Below are positions 33,901-47,500 of a stretch of DNA of 64,000 bases, one piece after another. Source of the DNA: Phalacrocorax aristotelis (taxonomy: Eukaryota; Chordata; Aves; Suliformes; Phalacrocoracidae); assembly GCF_949628215.1 (NCBI RefSeq), contig NC_134277.1, positions 110,191,463 through 110,255,462 of the forward strand, written 5' to 3'. Below the pieces are notes generated by a model. That model did not search any database. It was not told where the DNA came from and saw only the letters and a program-made list of their open reading frames with translations. The translations under genes were made by a program, and so were the position numbers. Positions within the stretch are counted from its first letter, which is position 1. Every line of letters starts with the position of its first letter.

Positions 33901-36900
33901 TCAGACCTGCCTCGTCACTGTGGACTTCTTTGGTGATCATGAACTGTGGCTGACCCTGGTTTCTGTCACCCGACCTGCTCTGCTTTTCCTGTTTGGGTAC
34001 CCAGGACTGTGTCCCAGTCAGTGAGGGCACTGCCCCTGCCTCTGTTGTGGTCACGCTCAGCCCCTGATGTGCCTTCCCATGTGGAGGTGGCTGCCCTTGC
34101 TGCTTCCTCACACAGTTTTCTTTGCTCATTCAAAAACAGGGAGGCATGTTTTCTTTCTCTGATTATGGCATAAAAAACCAGTATAGAAAATAGAGGCTTA
34201 CATGGATGCTGAACCCTGTAGGTGGGGATACATGCACTTTTCTCTCCCTGCAGCAGTGGCAGCCAACACGTAGGTGTGAGTACAGGTTGGCAGAACACAG
34301 AATGCAAAGCATTTAAGGTAAAGCTATGAATGATCTGAAAAAAATCATAGCTTTAATGCCTCATCCATCTTGAGAAAATCGCAGTGGGATATCAAAGTAA
34401 ATATTAGGGAGTTGTCCTGTGTTTGTCCCAGTGCATTACCATGCCCTAACTCCTCACAGGAGTCGGTATGCCCCGGTGCCTGAGAAATTCATTCTAGGTT
34501 TCTTGCAGTATCTTACATCCACATCCTCTCCCCAGCTGGTGGAGATGGCACAATGACAGGGGCAACATCTGTAGAAGAGCCACCAGCCAGCCAGTGGGGT
34601 GACTGTGGCCTACCCATTTTTCCACCTTCCCACCCTTGATGTCTGTTTCTTGTGGCCATTGTGAACAAGTCATAGTATAATTTTAGATTATTACTGGGAT
34701 CATTGTGCCTGCTTGCTTGAAGGTCAGGGACTTGTTTGTGATTGAGAGAAATTCTTATGTGGAAAAACAAACGTCTCAATTGTTTCACAGCAAATTATAT
34801 TTGGAAATACATATTCTCACTGAACTTCTGAGAAGAGAAATTATGATGTCTATGAGTCAGAAAAGAGCAGGCTTAAACTCTCAGGCCAACTAAAATAATA
34901 CAATAAGTACTAAATATCATCTAATACTGTAAGTGCCCCCTACTTACTTTCATTAGCAGTGTTAACATCATCACACAGTACTGCAAAAACAATTTGAAAG
35001 CAAACTAATACATTTCGTGTGTCCTCTCTCTCTCTGAAGAGAGGATAGTACATACAGAAAGGGAATGTCACTTACTGTAAACAGGAACAGTGAAAGCCTT
35101 TCTAAGTATACATAACAAAGTCAGTACTATATCCTTTCTCCTCTTGCAACATCTAAACTGGGAGCTGTTTTCAAGGAACACCAGTTTTGTAACTTCCATA
35201 GTGTTAATGTATTAGTCAAGACTAGCCCTACTTTCATACCAAAGTTAATTTTGGACTCTACAGAACACAGAAAATAGTCCTTTGCCCATTTGCATTGCCC
35301 TCCAAAGAGGAATGATGACATACTTCATGTATCTGTGGAACTCTTAAGCTAGAAGTATATCTTAGAATGCTTTGCTTGTTCTATTACTGCAAACTGGCAG
35401 AGGAAAACTTCAAAAATCTTCCTTTTCTGAATTACTAAGACAATATTTCAGAAAAGCTCTGCAGAGAAGATGACAGCTGTTACCTAAGCCATGTGGCTGC
35501 TCTATGAATAAAGGTATCATATGCATTAAATGAAGAATCTGTTATTTAGTCAACTGGTTATATCTAACAAATCCTACAAGGAGAGCATCCCATCATGATC
35601 TGATGCCACCTTTTTCACATCTTTCTGCCATTCTGGCTGCTCTAACTAGGTGCTGCTATTTTACAAATATAGAAATTTCATTAAAAACAAGAACAGAAAA
35701 TATCCATATATTACATGCAGTTTTTAATTTTTTGTTTTTTACTGAAGTATCTACAGATTGACTGCACGCTGGCTGAGGCTGTGAATCAGGGAGGGTGGTT
35801 GGAGTATGAATAGGCATACAGATATTTTTTTGGTAGCTGTGTTGCAAGATGACCATTTTGTTCAGCATGACTAAGTCATTTCCTAATTGACGTGGGGTGA
35901 GCAGAGATTCCCCAACTGATGAGTTGTAGTGGAGATTCTTCCATCTTGAGCTGACTGATGTATTTGCACTGCCTTCAAGGCTTAAGTGAGCAGAGATTAC
36001 AATGCAGTTTTTCCAGAAAAGAAATTCTTAGAAAAGTTTTAAATATATATATATAAATGAAAATCTATGTATTTGTGGTGTTGCTATCTATATACTAATA
36101 TCTAATACAGAAGGACCACCTTGGGTGGGTGCATGTCCATTATTGCAATCAGAAACATAACTAACTCTTGGCTCAATGATTGCTTTGCAATATAAGGGTT
36201 TCAGTGTTTGGGCAGGAGTTTGGGGCCTGAGTCTGTCTTGCTGAAAGATTATGACTGCCACAGTTTCCAAACAGAAAATACAAAATTTAATACTTGTAAC
36301 CACAGGGGATACCTGGCTCTTCGTTTCAGCCTGCCTGAGCTATTTCTGAATGCAGGTAACCATGGTGGCCCACAACTCTACGTGGGCAACACTGCTGTAA
36401 ACCAGTTTGCTTGCAGCTCTCAGCTAGTGCAACAGATAGTCTTCTGGCACGAGCTGTAGCTTGCTGGAAATTTTGGTGATGTGCACAGTGAGGGTATATA
36501 CTTTGTATGCTCAAAGTCAATGCAGAATAGATGCTCTGTTTGCTGCTGAAAAGTGCTCTTTGGTAGCAAACCTGGATGTAGAGTCCTACATACTACATTG
36601 TCTGATGTAGGGTATGATTGATGAGTCAAACATATTACCCTTAGGGGAGAGAATATACAAGGTACTTGGACTCAAAAGTATTAGGGAGGCAGGGAACAAC
36701 TGATTTTTATTTTTCTAGCAAAATGCTTTTTTCTTTTTTTTTTTGTCTCTTCTGGTGACTTTGCCTGTTGCAACAGTTCTCCTGTATGAGCGAGAAAAAA
36801 ATGTGATGAGTTGACTCGCATTTTCATTATTAAATAGTATTATTTCACTGTTAAATAATGTTGGTGGGCTACTCTATGAACACTAGTTGGGAAGCAATAT

Positions 36901-37350
36901 CTTTATATAAACTTCATATGATTATGTAAATGTACTTTCCAAAGGAAGATTAGACAAGAGTCACTTTGCAACAGAAGCACTTATATGTGGCAACCTAACA
37001 GACGTGCCCAAAATTAATGTAATGTCTTACAGTAAGTCAGAATTGTTGTACCATGGGTGACTGACTGAAGCTTCTTTTTCTGCCATTAGCAGCAGAATGT
37101 GAAAGTGGGAAATCTCACAAGACTGCAGGTCTTACGTGAAATTCTGCAAGGTAGATAAACTTATAAGAGAATAATGCCACGCTATAAATACATTGCATCT
37201 GCCTTTTAGGAAGACTGGTGAAAATATTATTTAGGATATTGCTGTCTCATCAGAACAACAGAAACATTCTATTTCTTGGGTCTCATGACATCTTGTATAC
37301 TCAGGGTGGGAGTCTTCAGTGATTATAGCTGCCTGAAGCTGTATTAAGCA
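30946..37350 (+). other. Intron 2, segment 30.9-37.4 kb: no gene
   Basis: AT-rich sequence with a T13 run at 31417, a GA microsatellite at about 32625-32641, and a GC-richer block at 33640-34110 of unknown origin. A TA-rich tract lies near 36045-36056. No protein or RNA gene is supported. Confidence 0.55.
33640..34110. other. GC-richer block of unknown origin
   Basis: Compared with its AT-rich surroundings this block is rich in CTG, CCTG and CTGACC-like strings. It has open frames of 86 codons (+, 33764-34024) and 116 codons (-, 33779-34129) in overlapping positions. Neither reads like a known domain. The quasi-repetitive CCTGACCTG wording recalls old LTR-type sequence, but I cannot assign a family. 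Confidence 0.3.
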
Positions 37351-37470
37351 CAGAATCATAACCATGTAGCTAGAAGGGACTTCTAGAAATCTTGTATAAT
37401 TCTCCCTTCTATGTGGAAGCAGAAAAAAAGTCTAAGTTATGCCACCACCTTTCACTCACTAGACGGTTTC
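37351..37470 (-). mobile_element. Old CR1 LINE 3' fragment (antisense)
   Basis: CAGAATCATAACCATGTAGC followed by TAGAAGGGACTTCTAGAAAT matches the reversed CR1 3' end with several substitutions. The boundary on the right is uncertain. Confidence 0.6.
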
Positions 37471-37484
37471 TTCTTAGAAAAGTA

Positions 37485-37528
37485 GTTGATCTGCTTGTTT
37501 ATTCCTGTTGATTTGCTTGTTTATTCAT
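37485..37528 (+). repeat. 22-bp tandem duplication
   Basis: Two adjacent 22-bp units (37485-37506 and 37507-37528), each reading GTTGATYTGCTTGTTTATTC plus two bases, differ at two positions. It is a local duplication inside or beside the old CR1 fragment. Confidence 0.85.
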
Positions 37529-40436
37529 GTGCTACTCCTCTTTGTTCTTGCTCTCCCTACCAAGAAAAAATATTAATGCTCATAGTGCATGAAAAAAAAG
37601 AATAAAGCTCTGAAGGCATGTGAATCCTAATCTTTTGGTTTCTAGGTAGTGGCTTTCATGCCTTTGGGTTAATGTAACACAATACATCTACCACCTGTGC
37701 TGTAAATATTCTATCACATTGATGATATTTTCTGATTCTTTATATCCTTTGGATACAGTAAAGGTTGCCTGGTCTATGTCTGAGGAAATGACAGAGTGAA
37801 AATCTAGATAAGATTAAGTTCAGGAGAGGTTTAATGTAAAAACTGTTTCTTGAATGCTTAATGATTTTAGAAGAATGGCACATTTTTTTCTTTGTATTCT
37901 GCTTGTATTTTGTATGCTGTGTTAAGTAAAGTGCTTGAAAGTCTGCATGTGATTAGAAGGCAGGGTGCAGTAAAGCTTGGTTCTTGTAATGTAGTATGTT
38001 TTGGCCTTGGTTAGTTAGATACTGGAAAAGTATTATAATGATAATCACTAGTAATACTGCCCTCTTTGGGTAGGATTTGACTGGTGTTTAAAAATAGCTT
38101 AATGTTTGTAGGAGCAAGAGTGTTGATAGTGGGAGAGTGTGAGGTTTGGTTTTTTTTTTCCTTTCTCATTTTCTTCGCTAGCACTTAAAATATTTGTGTA
38201 AAATGTATGTAGAGTCTGTATATCCAAAGTATCTGTAGAAAATCTGCAGCTATTAAAAAGTAGAAGTCGTATAATTATTATTATGGAAATGACAAATCTG
38301 AAATGAAGCAAAGCAGTAGTATAAAATCCAAGCATTTGAAATTGGGTCACGCTTTACAAAACCCTTTTTTTCCACAGAAATTCATGAGTTTGAATTCTTT
38401 CACTTCATCCTTAGAGCCCCAAGCCTTTTAGAATTCCTGAGGTTTGATTTTTATTTTTTATTTACTTGAACTTTAAAGGCTAACCCCCTACCTCCACCCC
38501 CACCCCCTTTAAAATAAACAAGCAAAAATCCTTAAACTCTGTTGCACAACTCAGGAATTGGGACTGTAAGGAACAGGGTAAATTGCATGAGTCCTTTGAT
38601 GAAATCATGAAAGCTGGTAACTAGTATTTCAAGTGCAATTGGAAAGGTGTCTCAAGACAGAACAGGTTTTAGTACAAATATGACTAGATAGTTTTTTGTA
38701 ACTGTTGCTCTGCAGACCTCATCAGTTGTCTTAAACCAAGACCTGTGTATTTTAGGGGTTTGTCTTTATGTTTTCATTAATAAGTTTTCAAGACAATTTT
38801 TATTGGGCTCCCAAGGAATGCCCAGAACATAAATTGTATTACTATGTTAATCTGATACGACTAAAATATGCTATACCATATTACTGGAAGTAAGTATAAT
38901 ATTTACATAATATTTTAGGAAAAAATTGGGAGAAGATATAGCCTTTTTATGCTGCAAAAATTGGCATCAGCAACAGTAAAATAAAAAGTGTCCTTGAATA
39001 GAGAGTTGTCTGGAGAGTTATATCTTTGTAATGAAGATTTGCCTTCTGCGGGGGAAGCGGTGTGGAAACCAAGGCATTTTTTGTGAACCGCTTCTGGATG
39101 TGACCCATAAATTGAACCTCATCTGGCAAAGTCAGACTACATTGGCATAATTTCTGCTTTTAACAAATAATATTTTTGTGATGCTGGTACAGGCTGGCTG
39201 TTCTGGTGGAAACAACTCATGCATTCCATAATTATTGAGAAGAGAGAGTGACCTGGATTTTGTAGTACGACTCTACATAGTATTTCAGAGAGTCAGCTCT
39301 GTCAAGCAGCAGCACTTCTGAGAGTCAGTTCAAGTAGTTAATTGATCAAATGAGGAAAACTTTATCAAACTAGCCAATATTGAACTTTTTGATAAAGTAT
39401 CTACATAACTCAGTTTTCCTGAATATGCCAGAATTGTCCTAGATGTGTTCCCCATTATGTCTAATCTATTCTTGCTTGCTGTCCTTCAGATATGATATGG
39501 TGCCAACCCGTATTCAGTTGAAGTTGACTGTTTTCAAGTTGGTCTTCTCCCTGTTATGGTACAGGCTTGGAAACAAGATGGATGTGTTTATGTTTGGTAC
39601 TGCACAGCAGGCGGCTCAATCAGATGGCACAAAAGGTGTTACTACATCAGGAGTAGGTTCTGGCTCTTAGGGATTTTTAGTGACTTTTAGTTCTTTGATA
39701 TGTTTGGTTGTTTTCCCATATTATACTTTAGCACAATGTTTGGAAGTTTGGAAGTTCTTCAGTACATTGCTATCATCTGGGCTCATGAATTAATAGTAGA
39801 AAAAATACAGGGATTCAAGTAAGTTAACTGCTTATATGTGTTGTTATAAAAAAGGGAAGGAGACACTTTTTATAGATAATGATTTGTACTCTGATGTAAA
39901 CTGTACTTTTAAGACTATAAATTATCCAATTATAAATTATCTACATAAATTATGAATTGTCATGTGCAAATTTTTAATCAGCTTGCCAGGAAAATTCTTT
40001 ATTCTCTGTTAACAGACAAAATGCCAATCCTGCAAACAGTTTTGCTCCAAAATATCCGTACATAAATATGTAATGACTTTTATATATTTTCATTTAAATA
40101 ACACACAACAGTAGCACTTATTCTATAAAGAGATAATGATACGATATGCATGTGCATGAACTCATGCCCATCAAAAGATGCTGTCTTAAGAAAAGATAAA
40201 GCCTAATGAGTATTGTCTGCTTCTAAGATTGAGTTTTAAGGGACAGCCTTTTTAATCATCATATATAGATGATGATTAATCACTATATTTCTGTAAAAAG
40301 AAAATTCCTCACTTCTGTATTTGCTGCTGCTGCTCACAGGTTAGCTTATGGCCATCAATATGACTTTAAGCCAACCACTCTTTCCATTGCAACTGTAACA
40401 TTAAAATTTAAAGATAAATGTTTGCCTAAAAATTTC
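37529..40436 (+). other. Intron 2, segment 37.5-40.4 kb: no gene
   Basis: AT-rich sequence. It holds repeated TATAAATTATC-like words at 39915-39955 and a perfect inverted repeat at 40252-40279. Nothing else was recognised. Confidence 0.55.
40252..40279. repeat. Perfect inverted repeat (11-bp arms, 6-nt loop)
   Basis: TTAATCATCAT at 40252-40262 and ATGATGATTAA at 40269-40279 are exact reverse complements around a 6-nt loop. Confidence 0.75.
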
Positions 40437-40835
40437 CAGACAGAACTGTTAGGTTGGAAGGGGTCTCTGGTCAACTCTCAGTTCAGACTAGGTTGCTCAA
40501 GGCTTTTGTCCAGCTGGGTTTTGAAAACCTCCAATGACAGTGGTTCCACAGCATTTCTGGACAGCCTGTTCTAGGCCTTAGTTGTCCTGCAGGTGATTTC
40601 CCCCCCCCCTTATATCAAGTTTGAACCTCTCCTGTTTCAGCGTATGATCATTGTCTATTGTTCTCACACTGTGCAATTCAGCGAAGAGCCTGGCTCTGTC
40701 TTCTCAGTGACCACCTTGCAGTTATTGGCAGGTTGTGATTAGCTCCCTCAAAATTTTCTCTTTTCAGGCCTTGAAGCAGTCCAGGTCCATCTGCCTCTCC
40801 TCTAATGGCAAATGCTCCAGCACCCAACCATCTAT
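40437..40835 (-). mobile_element. CR1 LINE 3' fragment, older subfamily (antisense)
   Basis: The + strand reads GTTAGGTTGGAAGGGGTCTC near the 3' UTR end. The reversed ORF2 tail follows, with CAGCTGGGTTTTGAAAACCT and TTCCACAGCATTTCTGGACA, then GACCACCTTGCAGT and CCTTGAAGCAGTCCAGGTCC. The minus-strand frame is broken in several places. It is more diverged than the copies at 235 and 27135 and belongs to a different CR1 subfamily. Confidence 0.85.
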
Positions 40836-42332
40836 AATAAAGCAAGTAAAGACAGTCTTATCCAGGGATTATTTTCCTTATCTTTTTAATTCTTGGTTTT
40901 CATGATTTTTTAAAAATATTTTTCAACAAATTATATTTTAAGACACTGCAAAATAACACTAAAGGGCTAATTAGAGCAGAGGAGGGGAGAGGAATGTTGG
41001 AACAAACACCTCTAGAATTTCCTGAAGTGGAGCAGAAAGGGAGCTCAGCATATTCCCACCCAACGCCTGCTCTGGGGAACTCACTGCTTTGAAATGTGGA
41101 GTTTAAAAGATATAAGAACCTTATTATGATAAGGGTACAAGGTATTTTAATTATTAAAAATGAAATTTTAATGAGGAGGGTTCGTAAGCTTTTGAACCAT
41201 GTGGTATAATAGGCTCTCCCATAGTATCTGATTATCTGTTTGCTTGACTCTTGAATCTGTTGTAAGCACGGATGTAATTTTTTTTTCTTTTCTGGAAAGA
41301 AAGTTGTCGCTTTTTCCTGGAGACTTTCTTTGTCAAGGCTTTGTTTAAATGAGCTCTAAGAAGTGGAGGCATATGAGATACATCAATAGTTTTGAATTAG
41401 TGCTCATGGAAACAGTATGTAATGTTGGGAAAGCAGTCTGTCAGTGAAAGAAACATTCTGCAAAAAGGTCTGTGTGCTTTTAAAAACAAAAGTTCTTTAT
41501 AATTCATTTTACTGGCACTTATTCTGATACTCTGTTCATCCTTTGTTTTGAATTCTTTAAACTGATAATATTCAAGATGCTGTTGGGATTTACTATTTTT
41601 TAGTATAGAGACAGAGAAGTAGAGGTACTTGCTGTAATAAAATTGCTTCTTTATGCGAAAAGAAAATTTTTGGTGTTGATTAAAAGTTAACCAAGCTTTT
41701 CTCCAATCCCTTATTTTTTTGAAAGCAAGGAGGGGGGGAAAGAAAATAATTTTGTGATGCCTTCTTTAACCTTCTTTCTTCCTGCTCGTAAAAAAGGAGC
41801 TTTGCGCTCTTGATTTTTCTGCCCTTGCAGTCACAGAGCAAAATTCTTAGTTATGCTGCTAGTCAGTGTGTTTACTAACAAACTCTCTAATTAAAAGCCA
41901 GCAGGAAATCCTCTTTGGTGCTATCTATTCTGTATATTTGTAACATTAATGGTCAGATTATACTCTTTATTAGGCAGAATATTTGCATATACTTCCAAAA
42001 TTATTTTTTTATATTGTCTTGTACTGTAACATCACAACATTCTGCAAAATTATATTGTAAATAGATCTGAATTGAATTGGACATATGCAATTGCCCTTGC
42101 TTTTTTTTTCTAGCAGTTGCTGGTGTGTTTGAAGTGATGTTGAAATGGAATTCTGCAGAATATTTTCATATGAGTGGGTACACAGTAAAAGCATGTGCAA
42201 AAAAAATTAAACCATTCTGTCATGGCAAAGACATTTCAGCTTGCTGTTTGTTCCCTGTATGGCATCATTAATTTGGAAGAGCGATAGGATTATAAAGGTT
42301 CATCTTTTCACAGGCCTTGTGGCTGTTCCTTT

Positions 42333-42391
42333 AAAAAAAAACAACCGAAAACAACAACAAACAAGAAAAAAAACTAACAACAAACAAAAAA
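42333..42391 (+). repeat. A/AAC-rich low-complexity tract
   Basis: AAAAAAAAACAACC is followed by CAACAACAAACAAG and further A-rich words. It is interrupted poly(A)/(CAA)n sequence. Confidence 0.8.
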
Positions 42392-44331
42392 GGAACATCA
42401 AGAACCGTGGCGTATTACATATATTACCTATGAACTCCCTAATTCTGGATAACTGTGAATTGGCAAAGGGTTTCATTTTTAAAACTTAATTACTCTGCTC
42501 TAGATGATTATTGTTTTCCCAATTAATTTCATGTAATACCATTGCAAGTCAGATTTCATAAATGGAACTTCTGTATGTTCAAGCTATGCTTGAATTTACA
42601 TTTTGCTTAATCACACTGTAAAACGCTTGTAAACAAGACTTGCTAAAAGAAAGCATTAAAAAAGCTTAAGCTGATTTTCACAAGCTCTGTGAAACTGACC
42701 TAATGCTTGAAATTTGTAGGTGGTGCTAATAGTAGTAGTAATAGTAGTTAAGAAAAGCTTGCATAATTTCTTTAAATTATTAGTTTTTAATTTAAAGCAA
42801 GCTGCTAACAAATGGTGATGGTTAACATATGATACCTTTTGCTGATAGGGCTCCGAACCCCTTCCCCTTGACTGCTTCTTTGGCTGTAGTTAACAGTCTT
42901 TTTGTGAAGGACTGAATTATGGTATCTGTAGCTCTCTATGGCATTACTAAGAGGCCACATGAAGGGAACAAGCGCCAGTTTTACCCCATGGAGCTAACTG
43001 ATGAGAGTGCTTAGTGCCGTGCCTGTGCTCAGCACTGCTCTCAGCTGCCAGTTGCATCCTGGGTGCGGCTCTAACTCGGGCTGCTTATGTTCAAAGCCCT
43101 AAATGGGCTCAGACAGCGTTATCTCAAAGGCTGCCTGTCTCCTCTATAGTAGCTTCTCCCACAGGAATAAAACTACTGAAGTACAGGTTTGGTGTCTACT
43201 TTGTGAAATAATCAGGCACTAGACAGAGGGTTGAAGATTTTATGGCCTTCAGGAAAAGGGAAACCTGTTTTTTTTTGGTTTGTTTTCTTAAAGCAATTAT
43301 CTCTCTAACAGTTATGGTGTAAAATTGCTCCTTCTAATAAGCTTCCAGAGTAAATAGAGTAGGATCAACTCTTTTAAAATAAGCAGCTTAGCTTCAAAGC
43401 CGTAGCAGGGCATAGGTGGGAAAATAGTTTACTGCTCTAGGTAATGGTGTTTCTGTGTCTATGCGTGCGTGGGCACTCAAGTGTGCGTATGGTATGTGTG
43501 CACATGTCAAAACAGTAGTGAAGTAGGCTGCATACAGATATATTTTAAAATATTATTTTGAAGGAAGATTTGTGCATGATACTATTTCTACATTAATGCA
43601 TGTTTAAAAAAAAAGGAAAAAGTTAAAAATTACTAAGGTTGTAAATTCAGGAGTTCACAAACTAAGAATGCCAGTAATTGATGGTGGCCTTGCAACAAGA
43701 GCAGTTTGGTTCCTTTCTGTGTTTGCATCATCTTACAGGTTTTCCACAGGATTTTCACATAGTCATCATTTGTTCTAGTTGCAACATTCAAATCAATTTT
43801 CAAAGAAGGGTTGACTCTTTCATGGGTTTTAGCATGGTATTAATCACTGTAATTTCAAAAGGTTTTACAAATTTATATTTTCATTGTATGTTTTAATCTT
43901 GTTGTACAGATAGTGTAATTTTAGATGCCCCATTCTGAATACCTTGAGTGTTACTTTCAGAGTACTTAATGCTGTACAGCACTTCAAGTGCTGAGAGCAC
44001 AGCCTTCACTGATTTCCATTTCAGCTCTGGTGGTTCAGTGCCTCTGCTGTTCAGACCTACATCGACAATTCAGGCTTACAGGAAGAGAGTGGTATGGAAT
44101 CTAGTGGCTTATTGTACTAAATATATGCAGCTGATCTTGTGGGTATTTGTAAAGGTCTGCTGTGACTAAATGGTGGAAGATTTTATTAAAGCTAAGAAAA
44201 GTTATTCCTGAAACTAAAGCTATGGAGACCCATGTATGTTTTAAGCCACTCTTCCCATCAGTGGAGACTGAAGTTTTACTGGTAGAAGGTCCCAAGTGAA
44301 TCACAATATATCTTCATTTTTTCCCCATCAG

Positions 44332-44517
44332 GAAAAGAAGCAGGGTGAAGGATGGGTGGAAGAGAGAGAGGCCACTCTTTTGAAGTGTTCCTGGTCAGAA
44401 GTATCAGGGAGACCTCTTTTCCTTCTGCAAGTATCTGCCAAGGATAAATCAATCCACGTGGAAGATAGCAGTTTTGTGTTGTGCTTAGATTCTGGGTTAG
44501 AGATTACAGTTCTACAG
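44332..44517 (+). other. Candidate cassette exon in SPIRE1 intron 2 (unproven)
   Basis: A pyrimidine-rich tract ending CCCCATCAG precedes a purine-rich start (GAAAAGAAGCAGGGTGAAGG), which looks like splicing-enhancer sequence. A possible donor, CTACAG|GTGTCT, lies 186 nt later. The length is exactly 62 codons and the frame set by phase-0 intron 2 is open throughout (EKKQGEGWVEE... to ...GLEITVLQ). Inclusion would therefore insert 62 residues between residues 120 and 121 without a stop. The donor is weak and I know of no SPIRE1 isoform with this exon. It could well be a chance cryptic exon. Confidence 0.2.
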
Positions 44518-47500
44518 GTGTCTGATAGTAATGCTTTGACAGAACTCGTTTCTGTTAGCTTCCCCCCCACCCCCCCTTACTTATTGCTTTTACACAATAA
44601 CAAAATGAACTCACGCATGTGAGAGTTAGGAAATAGCAAAAATTAGTGTTGCCAATTTAATCACAGTAGGAAACCTCTTGTGCACCCATAACAAGATTTT
44701 CATGTATCATGACAAGGCATTCTACTGTCTCAAAATGTAATGTGGTTTTAAAGCTTATCCTTCATAACAATGATCATATATAAGTTACTAGAAATATCCT
44801 TGCTGAATCCTGGTCTGACTAGTCCTCTTAAAATTAATGAAATCATCCTGCAGAGGGGTGCTTCATTGCCCTTTGCATGGTTCCCACTATGCCAAAGGCA
44901 GAGATTATGTATGTTTTTTATTTGGTTGGTTCTAATTAAATCTGTTTAGTGTCAATAATTAATAGTAACAGCAAGAGAATCAACAGGTTCTTTTCTGCCC
45001 TTTAAAATGTTAAGAAGCCCCTTTTCATTATTTCATTTTGTCTGGAGAAGCTATGAAAAAGATATCTGCTACTTGAAACTAAAATTAGACATCTAACAAA
45101 GCCTGCGGGTTTGGGGACAGGAGAGAGAAGGGAAAAAAGACAGAGTCAAGCCTGTGTTACTAACACAAACTTTCTTTCTTGTTTCCTGTTGCTCTCTTTT
45201 GGAATAGGATACTCAGGAGACACTAAAGCTTTCTCTTCTCTATTTAACTGCATTTACCTGAACTCTGTCAGAGTTCAAGTTACAACCAGCTCAAGATACC
45301 TGCCCTTGACAGCCTGAAGCCCTGCAGAACAGGTGTAGACCACCTGAGATTGCATCTCACAGGCTGGGCATTGTGAAGTAACTACAATAACTACTTGTAA
45401 AGTAGGTTTGTACATCAATGCTGCTTTGTGAGTCAAGTCCTCATTAGAGTCCTTTATAGTCTCTTACAGTGTAGCTGCAGCCTGGCAAACTGTTCGAGGT
45501 GATACTGGGCAAATGCTGACCTGCTCAGAACTTATCTCGCCTTTGGAATAAACGCTTATTTGAGAAGGATCTCTGGTAAAGATCTGCGTGATTAAGTGGC
45601 TTAGAGCACTGCATCCGCTTGTGTTCCCAATGTTATTTGTCTTAGGGATCTTGGATCACAATTACTGACTGTATTTTCAGGTACATTATACTCAGGTTAT
45701 CAGTTTTCACTTGGCTTTTTGATTCCTTTTGTTCACCACAGAGATTCAGCAGTGCAGTTTCATGTGTGTGGGAGTGGTTGTATAAGGTGTAAGTTACTCT
45801 TAAGGACCCTCTTTCCTTGCAGTCTGTACCCCCCACTCCCCACCCCTGATTCTGATCCCTCAAAAGCTCCCTTACTCTTGTTCCTGTGATACCACCACAT
45901 GTGCAGGTTTTCTGAGATGACACGTTATCTGAGGATTTACTTTCAAATACAGGTATTTTTTATAGGAAGCAGGTTATCTCAGGTGAGGGTTATGTAGATA
46001 AAAATGTGTGTTTTTTCATCTGTATGTGACTTTTAATCTATTGCAAAGTCTATGGTACAAAGAAGAGGATTTTGGAAGAGCAGAGCGAGTTTATCAACCA
46101 CTGTGAGATGAGGTTAAAAAAATATTATTATATATTGTCCAAAGTCATCTGATCATGTTTGTTGTCATGAAGCAGGGGCTTATTAGTGTTTGAGAGGGTA
46201 GGACAGACAAAAGAAGCCTTGTTTTCTGCCCTGAGGAACTTTTTGGTGGGGAATATTTTTTTTCTCCACTATGTAATCAAGCTGTAATTTCTTGTTTTCT
46301 TGTTAGTAGTTCTTTTCATATACCTCCTTTCCTGCCTTTTTAAGGTTATGAATGTAATGATTTCATTTTGCAGGAGAGAAAGGAAGAATTTTGAGACTTG
46401 AACTTGAAAGTCCCTCTTTGGCTTTCCTTGAGAAGCTGTTATTCTCCCTGTTGCTGATTGAAAAGTGTTAAGTATTTTAACCTTGGGGTGGAAAGAGGGA
46501 CTAGATTTGGTGAGCGCAGAGAATCCAGAATCCTTCTGACTTTCCTGAATCCCTTGTTTTAGGTACTAAAAGATATAACCACCTTCTGGTTGTAGAAGTG
46601 TCCAAGCCATGGTGAATTCCTTTATCGTGCATCACTCCCATCTCACAGTCTTCTGCTCAGGAAGCAGGGACTCGGCAGAGAAGAGATCCCCAAGTTGCAG
46701 GCCAAGCATCCTGTACAAGAAGGGTGTGGGTTGGGAGATTATAATTACAGTGCCTTAATTATTCACAGGATGTTGTAAATGTTTAGCATATAACTAACCT
46801 TATTTCATCCATATTTCATTATCTGTAGTCCCACTGAAATTGGACCTGCAGTAAGAAATGTAGATGTCCTAGAAGAAGACAAATAGGTGGCTGAATAATG
46901 TGTATATATACACTGATATTTATTTTTTAGAAAAACAATGTTTGTCATTAATGTTTAACTACCCATTTGGTTTTAGGGTTGTTTTTTTTTAACTTAAGTT
47001 AAAGTATCCATTACCTAGTCTGCATGTGATTTCCTTCACATAGGGTAAAGAAGAATGGATAGAAGGTACTGGTTTGAACTGCAGTATAGGAGGACCTGTA
47101 TTATTTCACCTTTTAATAGCCAAAGCTCCAAGTTATATTTTAGATCTTTTACATTATAGTGGTTGTTATATTCCTCTGGTAATTTTACATTGATGTTAAT
47201 TACTTGCAGTTTCACAACAGAGTAGCAGCAAAAAAAATTGTACTGATCATGTTAAAGGCTATTTTATTTAGAATGTCTGAATTATTTGCATTTCTGGTTT
47301 TAAAAGAAACTTAATCTCTCCCACTTGTTCTACTGGATTCAAAATATTTTGTAATTATGATAACCATCTGCTCCACGTTTGTTTAAGAATTTCTGAAGTT
47401 TCCATTGGAGAAGAAGCTAAAGTGTAGGAGAGGAATTAGACAGTACTCTTTGACTGATGCACTTTGTAAAAACTGGTGAAAGGCATCATCTTGTACTATA

